Source: Rhododendron vialii (taxonomy: Eukaryota > Streptophyta > Magnoliopsida > Ericales > Ericaceae). Taken from it: a DNA stretch of 64,000 nt. The stretch's first letter is position 1. The number at the start of each line of letters is the position of its first letter. The stretch lies in assembly GCF_030253575.1 (NCBI RefSeq), contig NC_080557.1:16034001-16098000 (forward strand). Reading direction: 5' to 3'. A program made the position numbers and the translations under genes. Below the pieces are notes generated by a model. The model was not told where the DNA came from. It ran no database searches and saw nothing but the letters and a program-made list of their open reading frames with translations. Below are positions 1 to 12,075 of this stretch, one piece after another.

Positions 1-185
1 ATCGCTTACTATAGGTCTAAATTTATTCGCATTTCACCCATGGATGTTAGAAAAATTGACCAAAGACCCCTAAATGCGTAAACCTTGCCCTTTTATCATT
101 GCCAAATGCCACTCTAGGTATATGACCCCACTTTCTAGAAAACCTGGATTTGTTCCTGCTTGGAACGGCTACTAATTTATACTAG

Positions 186-596
186 TTGGATTTTTTCAAG
201 GCTGGGGGGTTCGACAAGCTATTACTCGACAGCTTGTATGAAGATGACGCTTCCAGAAGACAAATACAGCTGCAGAATGCGGGATATAATACAGGATACG
301 GACTTGAAATGACTCCACATAATCCATTTGATCAACACGACCCTTTTGTAATGTCAAACAACATAGCACCGCCGACCAATGTTCAGATGGCCATGATGGC
401 TCAGCAGCAGCAACATCATCAACAACAACAACAACAACAATATCAACAAAACATGATGACGACGCCGCAGCCTCTATATTTACCTCAATACCCCCAGCAG
501 CAGATTCAATACCCAGGTCCTTCTAATCCATTCGGAGATCCGTTTAGCTATCCGCAGAATGCAAATTCACAACAAGGGAACCATAGCTTACTGTAG
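186..596 (+). CDS. C-terminal exon of an AP180/CALM-type (ANTH) clathrin assembly protein, partial
   Basis: This is the last exon of a putative clathrin assembly protein, which binds phosphoinositides through an N-terminal ANTH domain (outside the window) and recruits clathrin during endocytosis or at the trans-Golgi network. Seen here: the family's C-terminal signature AGGFDKLLLDSLYEDD followed by ASRRQIQLQNAGY, then a Q-rich low-complexity tail with repeated NPF/DPF-type tripeptides (NPFDQHDPF, SNPFGDPF), which are adaptor-binding motifs. Stop is TAG at 594-596. An in-frame TAG lies at 183-185, so the exon begins at an acceptor at 185 (CTAG) or at 200 (TTTTTTCAAG, just before the AGGFD codons); the second fits the protein family better. 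No coding sequence is recognisable in 1-185, which I read as intron. A detached gene fragment cannot be excluded. Confidence 0.8.
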   Translation: MDFFKAGGFDKLLLDSLYEDDASRRQIQLQNAGYNTGYGLEMTPHNPFDQHDPFVMSNNIAPPTNVQMAMMAQQQQHHQQQQQQQYQQNMMTTPQPLYLPQYPQQQIQYPGPSNPFGDPFSYPQNANSQQGNHSLL

Positions 597-626
597 AAAT
601 ACTGTTTCTGGTCATTTTTGCGTGTA

Positions 627-749
627 TTCTTTTATTCTTTGGTATAGGTGGATTCTCGCAGTGAGTTTTCAAAAGTTCATTCTTTGTTTCTTTTATTCTT
701 TGGTATAGGTGGATTCTCTCGCAGTGAGTTTTCAAAAGTTCATTCTTTG
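627..749 (+). repeat. Two-copy tandem repeat, ~61-bp unit, in the clathrin assembly gene 3' UTR
   Basis: A unit starting TTCTTTTATTCTTTGGTATA occurs at 627-686 and again at 688-749; the second copy has one extra TC dinucleotide. It starts 31 bp after the stop codon, so it lies in the probable 3' untranslated region. Confidence 0.85.
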
Positions 750-1375
750 TCGATTGTGCAAATCGTGAATGTTACCTGTTTTTGTCTTGAGGAATAGCTA
801 CGTTGACTTTGTGCAAAAGGCCACGTTGTTTTGATCAATTAAAGGGAATTGATTTAACTCCTACTTACAGATTTCCTCACTCTTCTGTTTTCATCCATTC
901 TCACAATTTCTTCTATGTTACTTGGGCTATGCTTTGAACCTGTGTAAGGGAAACAGAAAGTAAATGGGAAATGAGTTTTGTTTGGAGAAGGGCATTCAGT
1001 TTCTGGGGTATTATGATCCGTATATGTGTTTATAGCTTTAGCTGGCTTGAAGAAAGTAAAGAATTCTGGGATTAGAATAAAAACAAATTGCCGGTTTGAT
1101 TCCTGCAATTGACAACAACCTTTGCTTGCTCGTGAACTTGCGAATCATCAACATTGTGGAGCCCTCGTGGTTAGCCACTGGCTGACTCGGTAATCTACCC
1201 TCTTCACGATAGTTAAGAGCATTAGCTATCTGACCCACTTGAGTCGACTCTAACTTGGCGATAGATTGAGACTGGGAGTGAAGTAACTAGGAATCGGCTC
1301 CCAGCTTGGCCATGCCTTTCAACATCTGATCGTCGATAGATGGTGTCCTTTGGGAGGAGCATGATGCAATTGTTA
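750..1375. other. Probable 3' UTR end and intergenic DNA
   Basis: No coding signal. The short open frames on the minus strand (854-1240) have no recognisable family and no codon structure that convinces me. I see no RNA gene. Confidence 0.5.
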
Positions 1376-1749
1376 GGGGTCCTTCGGCTAAAAAAGCCAT
1401 TTGGCTTTTCTTTTTTTTGTCCTTATTATTATTATTATTATTTGCATTTTGTTAGTTTTCCGTCAAATTTTTGAGAATTATTATTTCGTCATGATGAGAG
1501 GAATCTAAAAATTAAAAAATTACAATCGAAATCCAATTTTTTTTTGAATAAAGATGAAAAAAATTGGCTTATTTTCGTCTTTATTCAAAAAAAAAGGATT
1601 TCGGTTGTATATTTTTTTACTTTTTAGATTTCTCTCGTCGTAATGAAGCAATAATTCTCAAAAAAATCGACGAAAAATCAACAAATGTAAAAAAAATTTA
1701 AATAAAAATAAAAAAATTAGGCAAATGACTTTTTTAGCGGAATGACCCC
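1376..1749. mobile_element. Foldback MITE (family 1), ~374 bp
   Basis: Nearly the whole element is an inverted repeat. The left end GGGGTCCTTCGGCTAAAAAA pairs with the reverse complement of the right end at 1722-1749 (GGGGTCATTCCGCTAAAAAA). The two arms continue through GAGGAATCTAAAAA and a stretch reading GAATAAAGA(T/C)GAAAA and meet near 1570. Flanks show a possible imperfect duplication (ATTGTT just outside each end, offset by two bases), so the superfamily is unassigned. A second family member is the split element at 21974-25518, which shares the internal arm sequences. Confidence 0.75.
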
Positions 1750-2059
1750 GTATTGTTGGGGTGGGGGTGGCCGTAGTAGGCCTGTGGGCTGGAAGCATTG
1801 ATTAGGGAACGAAGGCCTCAATGATATCATGGATACCTTCAAAATTACAGGCTCGAAACAGAATGAATAATTAATTTATTTCTTTTACCACTGTTAAATT
1901 TATCACATGGCTATTTCATAAAGGGATACCTCGCCCACCAAATCCACTACCCCACAGAGCTGGGGTTAGATTTATAGCAATGAATACACTCGGTTATACC
2001 TCTAAAAATGGTGGGTTATAATTTAGTGATTTTACTCACTTTCTTGTAAATGTAGTCTA

Positions 2060-2572
2060 AAATTTATTTTTAGTGCTTGAGTTGTGTGTAACTCTAATGA
2101 AGTACCAAAAGACAAATTTTGGAGTGCATTATAAAAGATGGAGTGCAAAAATCATTGCCCATCTAGTTCTAGATAATGAATTTTGCACTACACATTCTTC
2201 AGAATGTTCTTCAAAATTTCTCATTTAATACTTAAAGATTTTACACAATAATTTCCGAAGTACCAAATAAAAAATACTAATAATTTTACATAGTTCAAGT
2301 AGTATTTAAAAGACAAAATTTTGTGTTCATTTACAATAATACAAGGTCAAAAATCACTTTCCTTTGTTTTTTCATTTTTAACGCTCAAGTTGTGTGTAAC
2401 TTTATTCAAGCATCAAAAGACAAATTTTAGAGTACTTTATAAAAAGATGGAATACAAAAATCATTGCCCTTTTTGTTTTGAAATTTTTTTTTGCACATCA
2501 CATTCTTAAATATGCACTTCAAAATTTCTCCTCTATTACTTAAAATTTTACACAATTCAAGTAGTATTAGGG
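2060..2572. repeat. Direct repeat, two diverged copies of ~200-250 bp
   Basis: Copies at about 2060-2310 and 2368-2572 share GTTGTGTGTAACT, a segment AAAAGACAAATTTT followed by GAGT, AAAAATCATTGCCC, and a shared end CAATTCAAGTAGTATT-like. Divergence is roughly 20 percent by eye. Family unknown; possibly a decayed transposon. Confidence 0.6.
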
Positions 2573-2734
2573 GTGTTTCCACGAAGAATTTGAGGTAAAA
2601 ACATAGGTGATGGTAACGTTTTTACCATCTCGTTCACATTAATTAATAAATTTTGACATTTTAACTTATTATTCATACAAATTAATAACTTCTTTCTCAA
2701 CAATTTATTCACTCACATATTCAACTACGACTTA

Positions 2735-2937
2735 GCTACGTTTGGATTCCTTTTTGGAAAAAAAAATTCAGCTCAAAGAATACTTATTATCCTTACTTTC
2801 GATCATTACTCTCTACTCATTACCCTTATTTGCAATCATTATTCTCATTTATCTATCTATTTCTCTCCACTCATTACTTCTACTTTCAATCATTGCTCTC
2901 ATAAAAAAAATTCTCAAAAACTCATCTAAACACAGCA
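2735..2937. mobile_element. Tourist-like MITE, ~200 bp
   Basis: The ends GCTACGTTTGGAT and (reverse complement of the right end) TGCTGTGTTTAGATGAG are similar, and the interior (ATCATTACTCTCTACTCATT and neighbours) matches the element at 53476-53683 in inverse orientation and a partial copy at 28800-28886. The 53476 copy is flanked by TTA, which points to the PIF/Harbinger superfamily. An open frame across this element (2742-2963) is not a gene. Confidence 0.6.
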
Positions 2938-3307
2938 TAAATTCACTACAGAAAAACACCTGATACTTTGATTACAACAAATTTTGTTCGAAACTTAGTC
3001 ACTATCGAAAATACCCATGATAATAAGGGATATGATTTTGGCACTATATTTTTAGCCAATGACATTCCTCTTTTAATTTTATTTTTTTACATGATCAACA
3101 TTAAAAGTAAAATATCAATGATTAAAATTAGAGTGGCAAAATCAATTTCAAATGATAATCCAGAGTTCATATTTACAAGTAAGTCGGTGGGGGTCGTCAA
3201 AAGTCAATTTCCTTCTGTTTTCTTTTTTTCTTTATGCTCATCATATACGTCCTCTTTTTATATCCTCAGACGCTGTTTGAACACCTTTCTCTCTAGTCAT
3301 TCCCCGT

Positions 3308-3352
3308 CTCCTCTCTCTCTCTCTCTCCTTCTCTCTCTCTCTCTCTCTCTAT
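3308..3352 (+). repeat. CT-rich microsatellite in the 5' leader of the short conserved gene
   Basis: Interrupted (CT)n/(TC)n ending 6 bp before the ATG at 3358. Pyrimidine-rich leaders of this type are common at plant transcription starts. Confidence 0.7.
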
Positions 3353-3357
3353 CTCCA

Positions 3358-6300
3358 ATGGCGCGAGTCCTCTCACAAACCCTAACACGACTATCCTCCA
3401 CCTCTCCAAAATTCCCAAACCCAACCACCCTCTCCTATAGCTATAGCCCACCTTCTCCCCTCTCGCCTCGGATTCTGACCCAGCGCAACCGCTCCAACCA
3501 GTCCGGCAAGGCCCAGCTCCTTGAGGTCGATCTCGACTCCTCCTCCTCCTCGTCCTCCGACGGCGCCTCCGCCGGAGGAGAGGTCGAGGTCATGGGCGTT
3601 CGAAGGCTCGAGGACGTCATCCACGGCATCATCGTCCGTCGATCGGCTCCCGATTGGCTCCCCTTCGTCCCCGGGTCGTCCTACTGGGTCCCGCCCCGAC
3701 GCCGGGCTCCCGGGATCGTCGAATTCGTCGGGAAGCTGACGAATCCGCTGTCCGATGAGGAGAACATGTCGTTTGCGACCGAGCGCGGGTGGCCCTCCAC
3801 CGCCTACTTTATTGACGGTACTCCCTCCATCAATTTGGTCTTTTTTGGGTGTTTGTGTCACTCTTGAATGATTGTTGGTCTTTTTGGGGTTCGAGTCATA
3901 TTAAATGGTTGTTGGTCTTTTTGGAGTTCGTGTCACTTTTTAATTATTCATGGCTTTTAATTTTTAGCCGCCCTTTGGATTGAGAGATTTGATGAGGAGG
4001 AAAAGAGAGGATTAGAGTTTCTTGCCGAATTACTCATTTCAATTGCGTATGTTGGTGAGAAATGGAGCAAAAAGTACAAAATTTGCATTTTGTAGAGTTT
4101 CTTGCCGAATCCTCATTTGGATTGGGTATTTTGGTGAGAAGTGGAGTAAAAAGTACAAAAGTTGCATCTTTGTAGAGTTTTTTGCCAAATAACTCATTTG
4201 GATTGAGTATTTTGGTGAGAAATGGGGCGGAAATTACAAAAGTTGCATTTTTTTTTCTTTTGAGAGAGTTCCTTGCCAAATAACTCATTTCAATTGAGTA
4301 TTTTGGTGAGAAATGGAGCGAAAAGTACAAAAGTTGTATTTTTTGATTGACACTTCCCGTTTCTCACCAAATCTCACCGTGAGGAAGGGCTCACTTTCTT
4401 AGCACACCCTTCTTCACAGTAAATACAAAAGGCCTGTTAAGGTTTTACATGATTTTGAAAACTTTGTTTAATGGATAGAAATTGAGAAGCAAGATACATA
4501 TTACATAGAAGAAGTTTTGTAAGGGACATACAAATTGGGACGGAGTGTAAATTTTCCATCCCTTAAGTTTTTGGTTGGTTAAAACTAGGTTAGGGTTTGA
4601 TTCTTTTGAGTAAAGTGGACCTTGATGTGTTTGTGTTTCTGAGGAACCATGACAATGAATTTCATGGACCTTAGCTTGGGAATTAGGGGAATTTTTTAAA
4701 GGGTAGCAAAATTTCAGTGACTGATGGACAAATATTCTTGTCCACATCAAAATGTCGATTGCTTGTTGAACCTGTGAACATTTGTGGAAAATTCAACCCT
4801 GTGAACATAGCGGAAAATTCCCCACTGCTGTCTCATTTTTTTATTGACCCAAACGCGGGTCTCCCCCTCACTTATGTTATACTAAATAGGTGTATTAGGG
4901 TCGACCAATGAGGGAATGTTTGATTTTGTGTGATAAAACGAGACAACAGTGAGTGTTTTGGTGGTAACTACCTCATGGTTAGAATATTGGAGAACATTCT
5001 GTAAAATTTTGATGTTGCGATAATTTTTGTAATTGGACGGGATGCTACTGAGGTTAACAGAGTGATAGATACGCACCTACCTGAGAAACAAAGAACGTGC
5101 TTAAGCTGGGATTTTACTATTTTACAGAACCCAGAAATTGTCTTTGACTCGGAAAAACCTGAAGAAATTTGTCTCCTAAACTATGCTAAAAAGCTCTAAA
5201 AATGCATTTCTATCCACCGTATCCTAACCATACCCGTCAAATGTTCTAAAAATTGCTAGGCACTAGTTGGAAGGAAAGAGGGTGCCTAGCAGCTAGGTGC
5301 CAACTAGTTGGCTGCCAAATCTAGGCGTTTTATTTTTATTTTTTTTATTATAGATTTTCTCTTATTGCTATATCCGTATTGGATCGTGTCCGTATCCCAC
5401 ATAAGTATTCAATATCCATGCTTCATAGAGTATTGTCCTTCCGTGGAATGAAGGATTCCATCGAGTAGATTTTTCCTAAAGCACCTCATCCGCTTGACAT
5501 GGTAAGTTGATTGCCCTCCACCGAGCTAATAGGTGAATGTTTGATGGAGCTCATCAAATTTGAGGATCCATTGTGGTCAAATTACTGCATCAGCTTCGAA
5601 TTGAGTGTCAACTAATCATTAGAAGAAGTGAGACTTTGAAGGATGGGCAAGCACCATCTTTGAGCGACATGTACACCCATTTTAGGAGGCGAGACATTGT
5701 GGATTACAAGGATGTTAACTCAAGGAGTAAGTGCATTGCACGTTCAACTCATGGAGGAAAGCATATAAACAGAGGTTTGAACAAGCAACAAGTGGATACG
5801 AATAGAGCTCCACCACCATTGTACTATTACAATGCATGCCTATAACATTCTACCAGTGAATAAAAGGATGGAATTTCCTTACCCGGTACTATTGTATAAG
5901 AATGTTGTCAAGCTCTTGCTCGTGCTCTGCATAATTGTGACTTATGTTTTAGGCTTAGTGGTGGCTTCATTAACCTTTTACATTTTTACTCAATGAAATA
6001 GTTCTGGGAAAAGAAAATTGAAAAATGTGATAAGGGATTCAGCCATTCAGGTACTTCGTTTGTTGTTGTGTTGTAGGCTTTAGATCACCTCAAACCATAA
6101 ATTGAGGATGCTGCAATTGCTTAAAATGTATGTCGGGGTGAGGGTTTTCCGTGCACAAACATGTCTCGTGCGTTTGGAAACATCATATTTTTCTTTAGTA
6201 AAATGGTAGGATGTTGAAAGCCATGAAAATAGTGTTTTCTTGGTTTTCTCTTTTCATATTGGATTTCTTCTTCATCCTTATTGCAATACTCAAATTCGGC

Positions 6301-8508
6301 TTCTCGTGTTTTATTGATTCTTTATCGAATCATGCCCATACCACATACCTAGAGCAACACCATGTTCATTTGAAATGGTTACTGTTAGCTTCGAGTCTCT
6401 ATCGGGGTAGATAATTGCAAGTGAAATACGTTTCCTCTCAGTTGTAACCATTCTACCTCAGTACCTCTAGTTGAGTTTGTGTAATGTTTGTTGTTGAATC
6501 CCATGCATGAACCTCAGTATCGCTGGAGCATCAAGCCCGAAGAATACTGGGGTCTGTTCATTTGTGGGAAAGGAAGGGCAAGGAAATTATAAGAATATCA
6601 TATATGAAGGGCAAGGAAAGTATAAGAATGTCATATATTCGTTAAATTTTTGGTTGTAAAGTTAGCAGAAAACTTGTAGGACCCTTATCATTAACTTTCT
6701 CACGAGGATTAGTTTCCCCAGGATTTTAAGATGCCTTAGGTGCACCAAGGCGACATGGTTCCGTTGAGCCTAGGAGTGAGGGAAGGTGCCCGAGGCACAA
6801 GATGACATAGCACAGTCTAAGAAACAAATTGTGGGAAAAAACAACTTGAGCATACACATGGTAAAACAAACAAAGTTGGAAAAGAAAAACAACAGAATCT
6901 TGACTAAACTTGCTTGAAAAAAAAGTGAGAGGATAAAGAAGTATTGCACAATGAGCAATCTCTTTTCCACAGTTTGCCATTTGAGTTCGTTTTCACAGAT
7001 AGGACGAACTATCTGAGCCCTTTTAAGTTGAAGGATTTTATTTCCTGTTTCCCAACTTATTATCCCTTGTGAATCAATGGATGAGATGAGATATTGAGCA
7101 AATCCAGAAAGAGTCATTGAGGCTCATGCCCCATGTTCCTTGCGCTAAGGAGCGAGGCACGTGTGCCCATATGAAATTTGCCTCGCCTCAAGGTGGCTGA
7201 TACACAATGGTATGCCTCACCTCACCTCAGCACCTAGGCACATGCCTAGCAAGACATTGGTTTTCCCTTAAATATGTCCTACAAAACTACAAGATTCTGT
7301 AGTAATCTTATTTTAATCTAGATCTGTAACCCAATTAAACTTCTATAGCACTGTATCCTCTTTTTCTTAAAAATCCTGTTATCAAATGAACACATACAAG
7401 AGAATATTCTTTTATTCACTAAACAATTATCTGAAATGATTTTCCTTCGTGAAAAAAATCCTTAAAAAAATCAGCATGTAGAGTTGGAGGTGTGACTGAT
7501 GCTCAAGTGCATGTCAGCTATTGAGTTCTTTGTCAGGGGTGGCTGAACACGTGGGAACCACTTTGGAATTAATAGCCAACCAACAATACTCAATCGTAGG
7601 TCAGGTGGGTGTGCTCTACCAGTACAACTATGAAATGGTGATGTAATTCATTTTGACCTATTTCGGCCGTTGTACTTGCTACCCTGACTATGAAATTCAT
7701 CTTAGATATACCCTTGCAGTGGGGAGTGCTTTAATTGTGTGGCTTCATCCAATGCCTCTCACACTTGTTAGTCACATGGCACTGATTAGAAGCTGGCAAC
7801 CTTTGTTTCATTGATTGTGTATAACAATTTCTTTGCAATTCTTGTGGTTGAGTTGGAATATTAGTTTCATATCTATTTTGGAGCTTAAAACTAGATTTGT
7901 GGAGTATTATGATCTTAGAATGTCTTGGATGTTTATGACTGACATCCCCGGGAAAATAACCTTTTTGATTTGGTGTGGGTCGTATGACTGAGACTGCCCC
8001 AATATTATTGATTTCCTAGACCTTCAGTTGGAACATCCAGAGGCAAATTCCTGGAAACATTTTGGTAGTGTTCTTGTTCTTGCAAGCAAAACGTCTGCAG
8101 TTTCCATTTCCATTTTTTGATTTTGTCCCTCTTCCGTTTCTCTAAGTTGCAGTTCTTTCGCCATTTGTATCAGCGCTATGTAGTTACATGCTTCATCATC
8201 ATAATAGTAGTTTGTATGGTGGAAATGTTGTTCGTAGTGAGTCTTAATAGGCTTATGCTGCCTATTATGTCAAATGATTTTATTTCAGAGCATTACTTCT
8301 GAAAGAACCTACTATGTTTCTGTTCAAATATGTTCAGTGCTTGTTTTATAAGTACTGAAAAACAGTTGAGAGTTTTCGGTTGTGTCACACATTTTTCACT
8401 GCAGGTGCTGCCGCACATCCTGTCCCACTGGAGCTGCAGGTGAAGGTGGAGGTGAAGGTGGAGGACAACACAGACAATGAATCTCAATCCGAGGATGCGG
8501 AGGGTTGA
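3358..8508 (+). CDS. Conserved short plant protein with organellar-type N terminus (two exons, ~186 aa)
   Basis: Exons 3358-3817 and 8405-8508, joined at a GT-AG intron (donor 3818 GTACTC, acceptor 8403-8404 CACTGCAG) that completes a GGT glycine codon; stop TGA at 8506-8508. The start ATG at 3358 follows a CT-rich leader. Residues 1-50 are rich in Arg, Ser and Thr with few acidic residues, like a mitochondrial or plastid transit peptide. The core (about residues 75-155) carries VRRLEDVIHGIIVRRSAPDW, LPFVPGSSYWVPP, a segment with KLTNPLSDEE, and RGWPSTAYFIDGAAAHPVP. I recognise this core from unnamed plant proteins; the biochemical function is unknown. The tail is an unusual VKVEVKVE repeat followed by an acidic NESQSEDAEG end. 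Downstream sequence around 8539 (donor-like) and 9258 (TTTGCAG) may mark a spliced 3' UTR. Confidence 0.82.
4014..4342 (+). repeat. Minisatellite, four copies of an ~80-bp unit, inside the intron
   Basis: Units start at 4014, 4094, 4174 and 4265 with AGAGTTTCTTGCCGAAT-like sequence, followed by ACTCATTT(C/G)(A/G)ATTG and TTGGTGAGAAATGGAGC. Spacing is 80, 80 and 91 bp; the last interval holds an insertion of T-rich sequence. Confidence 0.85.
4343..8404 (+). other. Remainder of the 4.6-kb intron of the short conserved gene
   Basis: No coding sequence recognised on either strand. It contains a small inverted repeat near 5255-5310 (TGCTAGGCACTAGTTGG with its mirrored partner). Its 6728-7255 stretch is described separately. 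Splicing evidence from the flanking exons is the reason to call this intron. Confidence 0.6.
6728..7255. repeat. GAGGC/GCCTAGGC-rich segment with inverted ends, possible transposon
   Basis: The left margin (GATGCCTTAGGTGCACCAAG and GAGCCTAGGAG) and the right margin (GCCTCGCCTCAAGGTGG, CACCTAGGCACATGCCTAGC) are rich in the same hexamers in opposite orientation. No clean terminal repeat or target duplication was found. Confidence 0.35.
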
Positions 8509-10364
8509 AGGGAATCTCTATGGAGAACTACTTGCTAGGGTGAGTGAGCTCCCTTAACAGCAAGCACGGTGTTTTTATGTTTAATCTTGAACTCTAGTTG
8601 TATAGAACTGAGTTATCAAAAAGATGGACCTACCTTTTTTTTCTCGAGTCTAGGCTGTTGATTAGAGTGATGACCCTGATTTTTTATTTAACGGACATGT
8701 CTGAAAGTTATTGCACTAGTTAATATTGATACTACTATCACATTCTCTTGTAGTATTGACTCTGTTACTGATATTTATTTTGTGGCTGACTTGTACGTTG
8801 CACAAACGCCGTTCATTTTCTGGACAACAGTGAAAACTTGTTTGGAAAATAGTTTTGAGGAAAAGAAAACGACTCATTTTCTTAGTGCAGACCAAAAGAC
8901 GTTTTGAACCTTCAACTTCTGTTATCTGTCAAATACGAATGACCTAGGTCGATGTGTTTTCTAATTCTTCTTTTTCTTTTGTGTTTCCGATAGCTTGAAA
9001 ACGAAAACAATAGCATGTAGGTAAGTATACAAGTCAGTACTATTACCATTTACCGCGTGTGTATGCCTGTATCAGAATCTCTATACCGATTTCAATATGT
9101 AGGTAATAGGTATGTTACAGAAAATATTATATATCATTCTTAGAAATTCGAAAAACATAACGATCAGATAAATATCTGTCCTATATGGATCTGCAACGTG
9201 TGACGAGTAGTGGCAATAAAGGGTATTCTCTCTAACTGTTAAATTGCTTGGAATTTGCAGGGTCGGTCACCTTTGTACATATCAGAAACTGCAGAAACGA
9301 AGAAGCTAGAAGTGAAGGTGGGGCAGAAAAAAGCCGAGCAAGCATTCGATTGTTTGTACAGAAACCTCTGGTAATGTGAGGCTGGGAGTTCAATAAGAGT
9401 TGCTGCTTCTGTTGCCGTCAACCTCACCCCAGTTCTACCAAAAGCCATAGAGCCCTTCTGTTGTGTTGTTTTACGTAACCATGAAAATAGATGCTATTTT
9501 ATGCTTTGTTGGATATTTATAATCTGAATGAGCATTGTTATCGCTTCTGATCATTTCCCAACCGTTAGTGTTCTTGGCTGCATTCATTTTGCAGAAGTAC
9601 TCCCCTTGCTGAATTTATGCGTCGACGTTAATGATTCTGCGTTCTTTGCTATAAAATATGCTTCTGGAATCGTAATTGAACTTTTTCCGTTTTGGGGGTT
9701 GTCAAAAATTTACCAAAGGTTGTTTCACCGCGATCTTTCTCATTCTGAAGGTTTGTTGTTAAGCCTCCTTTTCTCTATCCAGAAATAAGACTTGCCTAAC
9801 GGAGTTTTTGAATTGCCGTTGCGACTTATCTCATTTTTTTATTCAATAAAAAAAGCTTACTCTATACTGGTAGAGTGGATCCTATCTGCAATAGAAACGC
9901 ATTAGCGTTATGACAAGAAAATGAAGGAATGAAAGGAAAAAAAACACCATCTTCAGTACAACACGTAATAGTAATAGTAATAATAATAATAATAATAATA
10001 ATTTATGATACTGGTGATTTGAAGAGTACCAGAAACAATTATACGACTTTGAGTAATTATTTTGGAGTGGGGACAATTCAATTATGAAAACTCAAATATG
10101 TCATGGAGAAAGAATTTGAGACACCATGACGGGCATGTAATAAATTTTCCACAACTTTGGTGCTCCGATTGAACTCTTCAATGTTTATAGCAAGTCAAGT
10201 GGATTACGTAGTTGTAGTTCAGTGAGTTAAAGGCCCACTTAGCTCTTGGGAATATGGGCCAATTACCTGGATTGGCTTGTAATTCATCTTTTAGCTTCTG
10301 TTGTGAAAATTATCCACGATTCGATCTTGTAAATTATCACTAGATCTAATTTTATTCTTAACTG
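8509..10364. other. Probable 3' UTR and intergenic DNA after the short conserved gene
   Basis: The stretch 9258-9460, after a TTTGCAG acceptor-like site, has coding-like composition but no frame I can join, so it may be a 3' UTR exon. A (TAA)n microsatellite lies at about 9967-10001. The rest shows nothing recognisable. Confidence 0.4.
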
Positions 10365-10606
10365 CTCCCTTCGTCCCAAATTGTTGGTCATGATTCACTT
10401 TTTGTGTCACTCAAACAATTGTTTATATGTCACAATTTATAATATATATATTTTTGTTTTCGAAAACTTTGCTTGATAAAATCAATGGAAATTTATCAAA
10501 TAAGATTCATGTTGGATATAAAAGACATTATAAATTAAAAGATATAGCCAACTTTTTTAGAGGTCCCAAATCGTAAACATGACCAAACAATTGGGGACAA
10601 ATGGAA
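10365..10606. mobile_element. Stowaway-like MITE, ~240 bp
   Basis: Left end CTCCCTTCGTCCCAAATTGT (continuing TGGTCAT) is mirrored by the right end, which reads ATGACCAAACAATTGGGGAC then AAATGGA. The CTCCCT(C/T)CGTCCC terminus is the classical Stowaway (Tc1/mariner) MITE signature. The TA duplication is not clean in this copy. Confidence 0.7.
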
Positions 10607-10751
10607 TAATATTTTAAGCAAATTTCATGAGATAAAAAGATTTGGTTCACTTAGTAATTCCTTGAAGAATTGAACTGTCTCCGATCCTTTTTAGAAACCT
10701 GCATAGCTAGAGGACTTTTAGTAGACCCTTTTTTAATTCACTTAAATGAAT

Positions 10752-11833
10752 GGAAAATTTTTAAAAATGGTCCCTCTAGTTTGCACGAGTTCTCATTTTC
10801 GTCCCTCTACTATTAATTGTATCAATTTTAACCCTATAGTTTTCATTACATCTCAATTTAGTCCTTCTCCCTGACGCCGTCCATGAAACAAACGGAATTG
10901 AAGGGCAAAATTGTCATTTTCTCTCACAGGGGGACCAAATTGAAATTTTATGCAAACTAGAGGGATTATTTTTAAAATTTTACATTTTACTTTTGTTTTT
11001 TTGCAAATAAAATAAAAAAGACCATAAGTAATGTATTTGACAACTGAATTATTTTTTATTGGGTAATCAAACTATATTGAAAAATTTATATTTCATTACA
11101 CATTACAAAAATATTAGAAAATGTACAAATCAACCCCTTAGCTAATGTCTTTGTATCATGTTCTTATAATCTTCTTATTTTTTCACTAAAAAAATTTTTT
11201 TAAAATCCGTGTTTATTTGTTATATGAGTGATCTTATGAGTAAGTCCCAAAATAAATACACTTATACCCATATTTTAATGTATTTGATCTCTTAATATTT
11301 AATAGTGTTTCATTACTTAATTAAACACAATTACAAGATTTCTAAATACAACTGAACAACTTTTTCTTTTTAATCATGTGACAAAAAAAATAACGATAGT
11401 GAAAATTCAATTGAAAAAAAAATACAAGACCAAGACAATTAACATAAGGGTTGTTTTTCGAATTTTCTCATATTTTTTGTGATGTATATAATAAAAACTT
11501 TAAAAAATTTCAACATATTTTTTATTATTCAATACTAAATGAGATGAGAAATATATTATATATGATGTATTTTAAATTTATTAACAAAAACAAAAGTAAA
11601 AAAAAAATTATAGAAATAGTCCTTTTAGTTTGCATGAAATCTCAATTTAGTCCCTCTGTGAGGAGAAATGACAATTTTGTCCTCCAATTCCGTTTGTTTC
11701 ATTAACGCCGTAAGCGAGAGGGACGAAATTGAGATAGAATGCAAATTATAGGACTAAAAGTAACACAATTGATACTAGAAGGACGAAAATGAAAATTCAT
11801 GTAAACTAGAGGGACCATTTATAAAAATTTCCC
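10752..11833. mobile_element. Mutator-type foldback element, ~1.08 kb, 9-bp target duplication
   Basis: Perfect 9-bp direct repeats TAAATGAAT flank the element (10743-10751 and 11834-11842), the hallmark of Mutator-like insertions. The ends, GGAAAATTTTTAAAAATGGT on the left and the reverse complement of 11800-11833 on the right (GGGAAATTTTTATAAATGGT), extend into arms of about 230 bp that share CCCTCTAGTTT, CATTTTCGTCC and CGCCGT blocks in opposite orientation. The middle (about 10986-11600) is AT-rich and non-coding. A decayed relative of the arm lies at about 50740-50870. It is non-autonomous. Confidence 0.85.
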
Positions 11834-11934
11834 TAAATGAATCCACTTAGATGGTCGGAACATTTTACTTTAGAGTACGTTGAGTACACCAAATGAAGTA
11901 AAAACTATATCGATCTAGATATTATTAGAGCATC

Positions 11935-12075
11935 TCTAACCCATGGCTTCAAATTGGAGATGCCAAATTTTTTTGAAGGCTTGAAGATTTATGTGGCATT
12001 TCTAAATTTAACATCAACAAACCCCATCTTCCAATGTTGATGTCAAATTCTAAATCTAGATTAACATTTAGGGTG
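11935..12075. mobile_element. Fragment of a GAGCATCTC-type MITE
   Basis: Begins AGAGCATCTCTAACCCATGG, the terminal motif of the widespread plant GAGCATCTCCAACC MITE group, and contains short internal inverted segments. No partner end was identified. Full-length relatives are at 16981-18041 and 52311-52622. Confidence 0.45.

Noticed and set aside
3391-3861. 156-codon minus-strand frame opposite the short conserved gene
   Set aside because: It is the GC-rich shadow of exon 1; glycine-rich with no family resemblance.
2968-3867. 299-codon open frame taken as one gene
   Set aside because: Only the part from the ATG at 3358 has conserved protein; the first 130 codons are low-complexity AT-rich sequence and a CT repeat, and the end runs past a clear GT donor at 3818.
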